A model generated the notes under the pieces. The model worked only from the letters and a program-made list of their open reading frames with translations, ran no database searches and had not been told where the DNA came from. The position numbers and the translations under genes are program-made. Shown here one piece after another: positions 9,283 to 20,000 of a DNA stretch of 64,000 bases. The DNA lies in the NCBI GenBank assembly GCA_047495785.1, contig JBLDXI010000042.1, positions 3,658,001 to 3,722,000 of the forward strand, written 5' to 3'. Position 1 is the stretch's first letter, and each line of letters starts with the position of its first letter. The stretch comes from Lepidodermella squamata (Eukaryota; Gastrotricha).

Positions 9283-10521
9283 TCACCAGTGCCAAGATCC
9301 AACATATTTCATCATATCATTATTCCGCTTCTGCAACAACTCTCTCGCATTACTTGGCACTTTTTCCTCAGACTTGTGAAACATTGCAGAGTCCGGAAAG
9401 CTCCGCTCTTGCCAAAACGCTGTAGGAACTAGATGATCAGTCAATAGATTCCGCTCAACAGACTCCGAAATAGGTCTGCGGTAGTTCTCATGCTCTTTTC
9501 GACACGATCCATACGTGAAATTCGTCTCCCAACACACGTAATCGTACAGAATAAACGGCGTTGCTTCGTGGCCTGTATGCCCAGCATGTTTCATCAGGCC
9601 GATTTTCTGTACCTTGCTAAAAGCCAAAACCTCAGCATTTTTCGTCATTCGACCTCGATTTAAATGAGGATGACCTGCTTCGTCATTATCGCGAATGTGC
9701 CAGCTGTACTCATCGCGGTGATTCAGAAACAAATAATACGCAAGTAGGTCAAATTGGCTGTAGCCATTGTAGGTCGAGCAGATTTTATGGAAAGCCTCTT
9801 CGAAATTCGTCGTATTCATTGAGGTTGTCAGGAAATCGCGGAACATTCTGAAGTGCTTTCGACGGACGATAAATGGGAACCCCTGGACAACCATAAATTC
9901 ACCCAATCGTCGCCCTTTTGATACATACTTTACCGCAGACATTTGCCAACCAGAACAGCAGGCGTTGTAGCCAACAATTCGCGGCTTTCCATTTTCGAAC
10001 AAGTGCTCCGGGATGACTTTCACAGCGAAAAATGAGTCGGTATCGGCGATGCCGATGAATTCCGAATCCGAGTATTGATCGCAGAAGAAGTTGGAGTATA
10101 TTTGCCTCGAGTAGCCCTTGCTCCGCCATTTCGCGCATAAAGTTCCAGCTCTAGGCACTTTTTCGAACTTGATGATTGGATAAGGCGGTAGTAATGACAG
10201 TGTCGTTGCAACAGCGTGGTCACTGCTGGACTCTTCGTCAAAAATTAGCATTAGTTTCGAATTTTTCCATGATTTCCATGGCCAAAATAGCAGGTAGGAT
10301 GGAGCGAAGACTTGCCAGTATTCAACTGCTGATCCAGAGTACATCCTGACGACTAGCGTAAAATCTTGGGAATTTCGCCAAGGATCTTGGCTTCCATTGG
10401 ATAACAGGCTTTGAAGAGCAGTAATTGATGGGGCGGGGCGGAGATTGAACAAGTATAAACCGGCGGCAAAACAGATAAAAAATAGTAACACAAATTCCTT
10501 GGAGGACTTGGAAGAAGTCAT
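9283..10521 (-). CDS. Type II membrane glycosyltransferase-like protein, tandem copy 2
   Basis: Intronless 412-residue frame with an N-terminal anchor at about residues 10-28 (FVLLFFICFAAGLYLF). It shares with copy 1 the FTLVVRMYSGSAVEYWQVFA block, LMLIFDEESSSDHAV, the DxD-like segment IADTDSFFAVKV and LFENGKPRIVGYNACC. The C-terminal half, including FPFIVRRKHF and QFDLLAYYLFLNHRDEYSWH, is close to copy 3 and ends in the same YVGSWHW. Function as inferred for copy 1. An acceptor-like ttttcgtag lies two bases upstream of the ATG on the coding strand. Confidence 0.65.
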   Translation of the reverse strand: MTSSKSSKEFVLLFFICFAAGLYLFNLRPAPSITALQSLLSNGSQDPWRNSQDFTLVVRMYSGSAVEYWQVFAPSYLLFWPWKSWKNSKLMLIFDEESSSDHAVATTLSLLPPYPIIKFEKVPRAGTLCAKWRSKGYSRQIYSNFFCDQYSDSEFIGIADTDSFFAVKVIPEHLFENGKPRIVGYNACCSGWQMSAVKYVSKGRRLGEFMVVQGFPFIVRRKHFRMFRDFLTTSMNTTNFEEAFHKICSTYNGYSQFDLLAYYLFLNHRDEYSWHIRDNDEAGHPHLNRGRMTKNAEVLAFSKVQKIGLMKHAGHTGHEATPFILYDYVCWETNFTYGSCRKEHENYRRPISESVERNLLTDHLVPTAFWQERSFPDSAMFHKSEEKVPSNARELLQKRNNDMMKYVGSWHW

Positions 10522-11281
10522 TCCTACGAAAATAAATTCAACATAAATTTAGTCGATGCAACAAAAATACAACAAAAAGATGTTCAGAAACATTTGAAAC
10601 ATTTGAAAGGGGTTGGCCCGTTTTATCCCGTTTTACCCGGTCTTGATGTCCTCGAACACTACAGCGTGTCCCAGAATTTGCGCGAAGATTTTCCAAAATA
10701 GTATCTTGTTTTAAGAAATTCAAAAAATATTTTTTAGGTGACCCTACCGAGAGAAAATTCCATCTTTTATCCGCGATTTAACCGGAGGAATGAACAATTT
10801 AGTAGAAAAAACCCGGATACCTCCCATGGTAACTGGATCGGAAATTTCGGTATTTTACCAGGGCTGGACTTCATTTGTTTGGCCATGATATGTGACGTCG
10901 TCTCTCATTTTAGCGTTTTTGAACAATTTTCCGTGTTACTTATGGAACCCATTTTTAATTTATGCTTAACTTTGACCTTTGAAATTTGAATTTGAAAATG
11001 GAGAGCCTCGATATTAAACATCCCGATAGGTAAAGAATATCAAAACTTTCACTATTTAATTTTTAATAAATTTAGAGCCGATTCGAATTAAATCCTGAAT
11101 TTAAAAAGATAATTAAAATCCCAAAAAATATTTCCTGAATTAGTTGAGAACTAATGAAATATCAAAGCTGTTTGATTTTTTCATTTTAGATACTTATTCG
11201 CTTGAGTAAAAATTGTAAAAGTTGCAGAAATATATATTTTAATTTCACGAAATTTTAATTTCAGATATAAAAGCTTCATCA
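10522..11281. other. Spacer between glycosyltransferase copies 2 and 3
   Basis: No gene seen. Positions about 10741-10940 resemble 47080-47270 (AAAACCCGGATACC...GGTAACTGG...ATTTTACC, then tctctcatttta), which suggests a dispersed repeat. The rest is AT-rich. Confidence 0.4.
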
Positions 11282-12508
11282 TCACCAATGCCAAGATCCA
11301 ACATATTTAATCATTACATCAGTCCGTTTCCGCAACAAGTCTTTCGCATTGCTAGGCACTTTTTCCTCAGATTTGCGCAGCATTGCAGATTCCGGAAAGT
11401 TCCGCTCTTGCCAAAAAGCCGTCGGAACTAGAAAATCAGTCAACAAATTTCGCTCAACAGACTTGGCAATGGGTTGCCGGTATTTCTCAGGCTCCCTTCG
11501 ACACGATCCAAACGTGAAATTCGTCTCCCAACACACGTAATCGTACAGAATAAATGGCGTTGCTTCGTGACCTTTGTGGCCAGCATGTTTCATCAGGCCA
11601 ATTTTCTGTACCTTACTAAGCGCCAATATCTCAGCATTTTTCGTCATTCGACTTCGATTTAAATGGGGATGACCTGCTTCATCATTATCACGAATGTGCC
11701 AACTGTACTCATCGCGGTGATTCAGAAACAAATAATACGCAAGTAGGTCAAATTGGCTGTAGACAATGTAGGTCGAGCAGATTTTATGGAAAGCCTCTTC
11801 GAAATTCGTCGCATTCATCGTAGTTGTCAGGAAATCACGGAACATGCTGAAGTGCTTTCGTCGGACGATGAATGGGAACCCCTGGACAACCATGAATTCA
11901 CCCAATCGGCGGCCTTTCGACACATACTTTACCGCTGCCATTTGCCAACCAGCACAGCAGGCGTTGTAGCCAACAATTCGCGGCTTGCCGTTTTCGAATA
12001 AATGCTCCGGTATGACTTTCACGGCGAAAAATGAGTCGGTATCGGCGATTCCGATGAATTCTGACTCCGTGTATTGATCGCAGAAGAAGTTGGAGTACAT
12101 TTGCCGGCAATAGCCTACCCTATTGTGAGTTCGGCATAACGTTCCTTTCGGCGGGAATTTCTCGAATTTGACGATCGGATAGGGCGGGAGTTGCTCGAAA
12201 ACTGTAGAAACCGCATGGTCGCTATAGACCTCGTCGTCGAAGATAAGCATTAACTTCGAATTTTTCCAATGTTTCACCGGCCAGAACAACATGTAAGAAG
12301 GCGCGAAGACTTGCCAGTATTCGGCTGCTGAACCCGAGTACATGCGGATAATCAGAGTGAAGTCCGGGACAGTTAGCCATGGATTGGAGTGTTGGACTCT
12401 GAGCCCGTCATAATAATTCCAAACTCGACTGCGATTGAAATATAGGACGATGACACAGCAAATTGCAACAAGTAAAATGAATTTTCTCAATATCGTCAAT
12501 GTTAGCAT
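11282..12508 (-). CDS. Type II membrane glycosyltransferase-like protein, tandem copy 3
   Basis: Intronless 408-residue frame with a hydrophobic anchor at about residues 8-23 (RKFILLVAICCVIVLYF). The N-terminal half has diverged from copies 1 and 2 (DDEVYSDHAVSTVFEQL, PPKGTLCRTHNRVGYCRQMY), while from IADTDSFFAVKV onward it nearly repeats copy 2 and ends in YVGSWHW. That mosaic of similarity suggests gene conversion between copies 2 and 3 over the 3' half. The DxD-like DTD and the GKPRIVGYNACC block are kept, so the enzyme is likely active if the family assignment is right. Confidence 0.65.
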   Translation of the reverse strand: MLTLTILRKFILLVAICCVIVLYFNRSRVWNYYDGLRVQHSNPWLTVPDFTLIIRMYSGSAAEYWQVFAPSYMLFWPVKHWKNSKLMLIFDDEVYSDHAVSTVFEQLPPYPIVKFEKFPPKGTLCRTHNRVGYCRQMYSNFFCDQYTESEFIGIADTDSFFAVKVIPEHLFENGKPRIVGYNACCAGWQMAAVKYVSKGRRLGEFMVVQGFPFIVRRKHFSMFRDFLTTTMNATNFEEAFHKICSTYIVYSQFDLLAYYLFLNHRDEYSWHIRDNDEAGHPHLNRSRMTKNAEILALSKVQKIGLMKHAGHKGHEATPFILYDYVCWETNFTFGSCRREPEKYRQPIAKSVERNLLTDFLVPTAFWQERNFPESAMLRKSEEKVPSNAKDLLRKRTDVMIKYVGSWHW

Positions 12509-13306
12509 GGTTTACTGCGAGTTAAATATAGGAGAATCTAACATCAAAAGCTCAATTTTGAGTCGAGAAGGTGAATTTCTCTTGTTTTTATCGATACATT
12601 TTCATTCGCAAAAAATTAGTTGGCACGAGTTTGATCAATGCTCGCGTGATGAATGAATGAGTTCGGGTTTTTGCTCGGAAAATTCGCAAATCTCAGTCTT
12701 TGTTGCTTTTCATCATGGATTTTTCGATTACAAATTTCATTTCGCTAACCTTTTTCGAAATTAGCCGATTTTTGTGGAAATGTTTTCTCATCTTGATCTT
12801 ATCGCAACCTTGTACCTAGTCATCTTGAAAAGGGTCCAGGCAATTAGCAGAAATAGATTTTCCACCTGTGCTTGGTGGACAATAATAAAAATCACGGACT
12901 CAACCGCATGTGTCATTTCGAGCTCGAGACTCAATCAAATTCCGATCCGATCCGATGCTCTCAAATGCCTTTCTTGTCTGGTCCTTTGCGCCTCTAGCGT
13001 TGGCAATAATACTTGCGATAATGTTTAATTAACATGAATGTCTGTTTTTATATAGGAGCAAAATCCTGATTGTTTTAGAGATTTGAACTGTTTTTCCGGC
13101 AAATCAAGCCAGACATATTAGACTACATTATTTGAATCCCATTTTACTCTGACGATAAAACATCGCCATTATTAGCTATATCAGGTTTGTTTTCTTATAC
13201 ACCCGCCTCCCCAAGGTTGGACATCACGCAACGAATCTTGTCTGTTGAAATTGCTCCTCTTTCGTCAAATAAAAATATACTACCTCATATCGAGATTTGT
13301 TGAAGG
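12509..13306. other. Gene-free stretch between divergent genes
   Basis: It separates the minus-strand glycosyltransferase copy 3 from the plus-strand receptor and should contain both promoters. A short frame at 12774-13028 has no recognisable domain. Nothing else seen. Confidence 0.3.
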
Positions 13307-16193
13307 ATGTTTAAAGTTATCTTAACTGTTTCAATTCTCGCATCGAAACTATGCGAGGGGGTTCGCCTTTCGATGAAATCCCCGATGCCGGTTTTAGTAA
13401 CCGCAGCAGCGAATCTCACTAAGCCGCAAATTCGTCTTCTTGCTTCAGTCAGATACGGTTTGTCCTAATGTGAAATCAATGGTCTAATTTCGGCTTCCAA
13501 TTTGTTTATAGGCGGAAACGTTCAACCTGTCGGACCTCTAAGCACTGAAGCAACTCGAATAGCCCTGGAGAATGTTGAAAAACTTGGCATTCTGAAGAAC
13601 TACGATTTGGCCGTTGAGTTTATTGACAATCAGGTTAACATTTTCCTATTAACTAAGTGTATTACTCACGCAAACCTTCTAGTGCGTCCGTCAAGTTGGA
13701 ATCAACCAATTCTTAAATGCAATGCAACTTAATGGCGAAGCTCAAAACCGGGTTCCACTTTTCATTGGCCTGAAATGCGCAGATCAAAGAGATATCGCGG
13801 TCATAGCCGACCATTTCTCCTTTGTTGGGGTGAGCCAACTCACTTGACCTAACAACGCTACTTCAACTTCTCATCTATAGATGACCTCAGTGACCACGTA
13901 CCCGGCAATGTATCGGGACCGAAGCATGTTTCGATCTTACTACATCATGTCGCCATCACCTGAAATTTTCTACGCAGCTGTTCCGCCGTTTCTGAAAGCT
14001 ATGGGTTGGAATAGGGTGCACTTGTTGTCGGAAACTTCACCGGTTATGGATTTACTAGACGCGATTCTGCTGAAGAATCTTATCAGCCTTATCATAACCC
14101 TCACTGGGACAACGAAAAACTTCTACACCACTGGATCGACCCCGTCGTCCGAAAGTACTGAATCAGCTGTACTTGAGTTGGTAGCGGCTGGGAGACCGAG
14201 AATTGTCATCATGAGTGTTCAATTCGGTAGTCAACTAGCTTGTTGGCTGCATCGCTACGGCATGTACGGCCCAGCATACGTCTTTTTCATTTTCCCGTAC
14301 GCTAAATTTCTCTCAGACGCTCCTTTCCGATATCAATGGTGCACCGATCGCATGCTTTTCGATGTCCTGCAAAGCGTGATAAATTTCAACCATGAAGCTG
14401 TAGTGAATGGGGCTTCGAGGCTCTCTGATTCCCTCGGAGTTACTTCTCAATCAATCAATGAAAGTTTGATTGAGAAGATAGACCCGAATGATAACAGTGT
14501 GTACTACGGATGCTGCAGGAACTACATGTATGAGCAAGTTATCGGAGCTGCTCTAGCCCTGAATTCTACAGAAGCAGCTCTGAACAAGAACAATCAGACG
14601 CTTCTAGACTGGGTTACATCTGCGCAGAATTTCCAGCATAATGGTTCATTTATCCAATCACTGATAAGGAAGAGTTTGGAGGATTTAGTTTACTCTGGCT
14701 TCACATTAGACCTGAACAAGTCGATCAACGGATTGGTCGGGGCTACAGCTTTCGCCCAGGTTCAAATCGTCAGTAAGCCAGACGCGAAATTGACGAAAAA
14801 TCTGAATTCATACCTCCGAGAAAGTGTTGTAGCATCTTACGACAACCGTGGCTCGAAAACAGAGTTGAAATTAATGAAAACTCAGTTTGTATGGCAAACC
14901 TACGACGGCCAACCACCTCCAGATTCCACAATAGTCCTTCCGATGAAAATTGCGTTGATTCCGTTAACGGCACAGATAATTCTCATGACCCTGGCTAGTT
15001 TGCTGCTATTTGCCAATATAGCATGTTATTTGATAGGCTGGCGGCTGATCAAGCCTAGCCTCTCATCCATTCCTTCTTCATTTCTCAAGATTCATCAAAT
15101 AGGTTGCGGATTGATGATGATTGGAGTTCTTGTTACTCCATTCGGAGGCCATCATCAAGCCGGTATCTTTTGCATGTCGCGGTCATTCCTACTTCTTTCA
15201 GGATTCGCTCTGTTGAAAAGCGCTATTCTAGGGAAACTTATAACCATCCAATCTTTATCAGCTGGAAGCGATAGAACTAGGTTCACTCAAAGACTGCCGA
15301 CTCTAAGTCAAATGCCTGTAACTATTAAAACAGTCAAAACACGGAAAGCGCCGATTAGAAAGTTCCTCGTTCCAGCTATTATAGCTTTTGTTGCGATTTT
15401 GGTAACAATCATGATCATCTGGTTCTCAATTTCCCCGATCAAATCTCGGCGTATTGATTACGCGATTGATACATCAGCTTTCAGCTTGAGCTTAGCTTAC
15501 CAACCGTATACTTATGCTTGCTTCCTAGGAGATGCTGACATTTTTATCGGACTGATTTCAGCTCTGTTCATTGCGCCAATCATTGCACTAGCTTACCTGG
15601 CATTTGCACTCAACAAGGTATGCCATAATTTCGGAACAAACTCAGAAAGCATTTGTCCATAACTACGTACTGCGTTGATATTTTGAAGTTCGACTGAAGA
15701 CTTATACTGCCATTTAAGAGTGGCCTTAAGGATTAACATGAGAACAGACGACTTAAGAGTTACGAATTAGGAATGATGAGGCTTACGGAAGAAGTGGAAT
15801 ACTTACGAGTATGGTAAGCTCATGACTCATGGGGCAATAAGGATATCAGGGAACTTCGAATTATCAGCGAAGAATAAGGGTTCGGGTATCATGGGAACTT
15901 ATCCTTTCATAAGATGATTTGAATTTCAGTCTTTCCATTATTGCTTATTGCCCTCAATTCTCTAGACTGTTGTTGACGAGGTTCCAGAGTTAACTGCAGT
16001 TCGATCAGCTGCATACAGCACAATCCTGATACTTCTGGCTGGAACAGGTGTTATTGCAGCTTTTTTCAATTCTGAACCCGGAACCCTGGAGATTGCGATC
16101 AATATTTTGGCCTTACTGCTGGCTGGAACTTCAACCGGAACTATGGTCATCCCTAAGTTGTTCAAGTTACTCTTCGTAAGCACTGCCGCATAA
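13307..16193 (+). CDS. Class C GPCR, GABA-B-like, five exons
   Basis: Exons 13307-13457, 13512-13633, 13683-13829, 13881-15617 and 15966-16193 join in phase to 794 residues. All junctions are GT-AG. Exon 1 begins MFKVILTVSILASKLCEG, a signal peptide. The ligand domain includes VPLFIGLKCADQRDIAVIAD and FVGMTSVTTYPAMYRD; the second lobe has WNRVHLLSE and RPRIVIMSVQFGSQLACW. Seven hydrophobic segments follow from about residue 475; the last two are encoded by exon 5 (ILILLAGTGVIAAFF and INILALLLAGTSTGTMVI). Without exon 5 the frame would end after five segments, which supports the splice at 15617/15966. No cysteine-rich linker, so GABA-B-like. Same architecture as the intronless gene at 4239-6605. 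Ligand unknown. Confidence 0.75.
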
Positions 16194-17025
16194 TCGTGGA
16201 TAATATCAGCGTTCAACGTAAATTGAGAGGTTGAATGATTGATATGGGTAATTTTGTTATGACAAAACAAACTGTCAAAAGCGCCTCATTAGAAGAGCCG
16301 GCTTTTTAGGGAATACTTCACGCTTCGCACTCACCCAGACTGAAAAGGTCCGAGTAGTGAATGTCACCGTTTTTTCAATTTGACGGATTTCAATATTTGT
16401 ATCGCTTTATTTTCACAAAAATCGCTACGAAATAGACTGTGGCTACCACAAATAAAAGAGCATCATAATCACCAACTGATTGAATTTCTCGAGCTTTTAG
16501 GATAGGGCGACCACGTTAACATTCTAAAGTTGAGGTTCCAGCACCAAAATGCCCCTACTCCGAATTGGATCTTACTCGAATCGAACCAGGCGAATTATAA
16601 GTTCATCAATTAAAAAGAATCAGCCTAAGTTATTGGAAACACTTAGTGAGCTTAGTTGGTCACGTGGCCTCAGCCAACTGTTCTGACTCGTGGGCGATTA
16701 TCTCAAAAACGATGGCAGCTTGGAAGCCGCTCCCAGAGAAAAATTGCCTCATAGGTTGTCGCAGTGTGCGAAGTACATTGAGGGGGTACGGGGGGTATCC
16801 GTAACCTCCCCCCCCCCCCCCCCTCCTTCCTTCCTCGAGAGGTCTCACATAGAGGGGGAATTCGGGGCTGAAAATAGCAAAGCGAACCCCGCCCAACCTC
16901 GAGGATCCTACTTCATCCACTAAGTCCCGGGATTCCATCTTATAATATGCCAGGGAATTTGGTGCTGGTTACTCAATTTCAGAACTGTGATTTCAAAGAC
17001 CTTCTCAAATTTCATTATGTACCAT
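16194..17025. other. Gene-free stretch containing a C-rich dispersed repeat
   Basis: Positions about 16760-16922 include a run of about 16 C at 16808-16823 and share blocks with 33500-33760, mostly inverted: CAGTGTGCGAAGTAC, GGGGGTACGGGGGGTA, CGAGAGGTC and GAGGATCCTACTTCATCCAC. No gene is supported. The remainder is AT-rich. Confidence 0.45.
16760..16922. repeat. C-rich dispersed repeat, copy 1
   Basis: Homologous in several blocks to 33500-33760. The GAGGATCCTACTTCATCCAC end here matches the reverse complement of GTGAATGAAGTAGGATCCTC at about 33518-33537, so the copies are inverted relative to each other. The poly-C run is length-variable simple sequence. No coding content. Confidence 0.55.
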
Positions 17026-20000
17026 TTACAAAACTTCCTCCTCAGTGTTCGCTTTTGTCAGAACAGCTGTTTTGATCTCGTTAAATTGCGGCGGTCTTAA
17101 ATCAGTCGGAATTTTCAATTTATTCGCCATGCTGTTATTCGGCAGCCGACTCGGGCCGAATAACGACGTAGTTTGCTGTTGACTGCCGCCATTTGCCTGA
17201 TTCTGGTTGTTGTTGTTGTTGTTGTTGTTGCTGTTTTGCATTGGCGGCATGCGGAAACTTCGCGGCCGAATACCAGCGGCCCCCATGACCATGGTGAGGC
17301 TTTTGAAGGCCGAAGCTAGGCGCTCGCGGTCTTTCGCCTCGAGTTCCTCGCGGCGGATGCGGTTTTCTAGTATCGCGTAGCACAGCACGGATAGCAGGAG
17401 GTTGACAACCAGTACCAACACTTTGAGCCCGAGACCGGCGACAAACGACAACAGACACGATGTGGCGATGCCGAGCGATTGCAGAATTCGAAAGTTCGAA
17501 AACGCCAATTGATGCTCAGAGCCGGCGACTTTGGTTATTAAAACTAAAAAAATATAAAAAAAGCCTTTTAATAAAACAAAATTTGACTGAAGTTGAACTA
17601 AATTTCAAAAAACACCTCAAAAATTAACACTAAAAATAGGAATAAGTGCCATTTTCCGGATAATTTGTTGAACCATACGTGTTGGCCGGGTTCTTGAGAA
17701 GTTCGAAAGGTCGTTCATAAAAATATTTGCTGGGTAATAAATTTCTGAATTTTTGAACTTGTTCGAATGCTCTTAATTGGACTGATTAGGCAAACATTCG
17801 AAATTTGGGCCAAAAACCGGCATACCTATCTCCAAATTAACCTCCAATAGTCAGTAAGATTGAATTGATTTAAAGCGAATCCTGATTTCAAAAACATTCG
17901 TGAAAAGATATTTTAAAAATATCTTAATTTGTTCGCTCATTGAAAACTTATTGCCTGAATTTTTCGCTTTCTTAGGTCGAAATATTTCCACCAAAACAAC
18001 TCAAGTTCCAGGTACCAGCTTCCTTATAGGTTCCTCGGCTACTTATGTGGAAAAATCACATCGATTTTGGTTTCCAAGGCTGATTCAGGAAATTCAATGC
18101 TGGAACCCTAACTTATTTGCAAATTCAACTATTTTCAGAAAATTAAATTGCAAAAGGGGTGAAATCGAACAATTGAAACAATATGAAATTTCCAAATATT
18201 TGCTGATTTTCAAACATTAAATCGCAGTTTATGACTCTTTTTCCTGTTTTAATTCCAAGAAAATTACCGTAGCAGCTAGTTTGCCAAACGGCATCGCAGA
18301 AGCCGTAAATGACAGGTATGATGAAAATAAGGATAGGTATGGACGGGTACGCTTGCCATTGGTACAAGAAGGCGGCCAGCGCCAAATGTACAATGGCAGT
18401 TATGCTGATGACGATTTCACGGCTGACAGATCGTTTGGCGGCGAATGACGCGGCTGCGGAGAACACGCACGACATGACGCCAGCAACCATGACGGCTACG
18501 CCGACTGAACTCAGGCCGAACATGCACGATAAATAAATCTACGGGATATTTTGAAAATTAATATTAAACAAATTGAAATTTTGCAATACCTTTGTGTAAT
18601 CAGTGTACAAAAATCCTTGTTCAAGGCCGTTGAAGAAAAGCAGCGGGATGAGTAGTCGAAAATGGGGTCCATCGAACAATTGAAAGAGATGTGCGACGAC
18701 GAACTGAAATTTGATTAAAAAAGCTTCATTGCCCAGAAATAGTGAAAAATAAACTAACCTTTTGAAGCCGCATTGATAGATTGAATTCCAGAGGGTCTGT
18801 TTCCTCTTCTTCATCGTCCAAGCCCGAGTGATCCTTCTGATCTTCGTGAGGGTGGAAGAAAAGAGCCGCTAGGACGAGAGCGATGAAGCCAAGCGCAATT
18901 AGCCACGCAACTGAGAATAAAATCAGAAATATAAGGTATAGGAATCAAAGGGAATAAATTCCTTCCATTTGTACAAAAATAGCCCATACCAACTATGAAC
19001 TTCATATCAAAGTTCGAACCTTCGTAACAAGATCTCAATTTTGCATTAACAACATGCATAATTTTCTATTTTATTTCTCAGGCCATCCCAAAACATGGCC
19101 TATATAAAGGATATTATTGCTTGGAATCTTTAGACCAGCTTTGAAAAAATAAGGCCTTTCTTCCTATTTTGAAATTACTTTTTAAGGGCCATTATATTTG
19201 TACTTAAACGGCTTTCCGGTCACGTAAATTTGTCGCTCATAGTATTCAGCATTTAAAACTGAGTAAGAATCCTATCTCATCTAAAAATTTGAGACACTTG
19301 GCTAAAACATGAAATTAGGGTTAGAAAGCTCAGGAAACCTAAAAGGTCCCGAACCTTAGATCGAACTTCATGAAATTAGGGAAAGACTCCTTATTTTGTC
19401 TGCAAATTTGATAAGGCAGATTCGATATCGAATCCAAGTTCCAAGTATCGATTTTACAAATCAGCGATTTTTCCGATATCAGAAGCCTAAGACTCCAACA
19501 TATAGCTAATATTGAAAACCTAGCGTAATATGCGGGGCACCAATATCGATCAAAAAAATGAAAATTTTTAATCGCAAAGTATCGGGAAAATTCTTGCTGG
19601 AACCTGGAACCTAAATTTCAATTAATAGTGCAAATATTTAGAGGTAAAATAAAAATGATAATAATAAATATTGTATTTTTTACCTGCCCATGTAGCCGGC
19701 AATGGAACTAGGTCAAACGCTGAAAAACTGCTGATATTCGCCCAGGCGCGATACGAAGGCAGCGTGTCGACGCTGTCGCGGCAATGCGCCCACAAATCGT
19801 CGTATTGACTCGCCAGATTCGGCATCAAATCGACATCGAAGAGGGGCGGGAAGAAGTACCAACCCGGCCCTAAGGTCATATTATACTCGTAGGTCCTATT
19901 CGTCGCCGGGACGATTCTAACCGTTCGAGTCGACGACGGCTGATCGTCGCCAGTTTCCGATAGCAAAATCGCGGCTACGCTCAAATTGCCCCAGATATGG

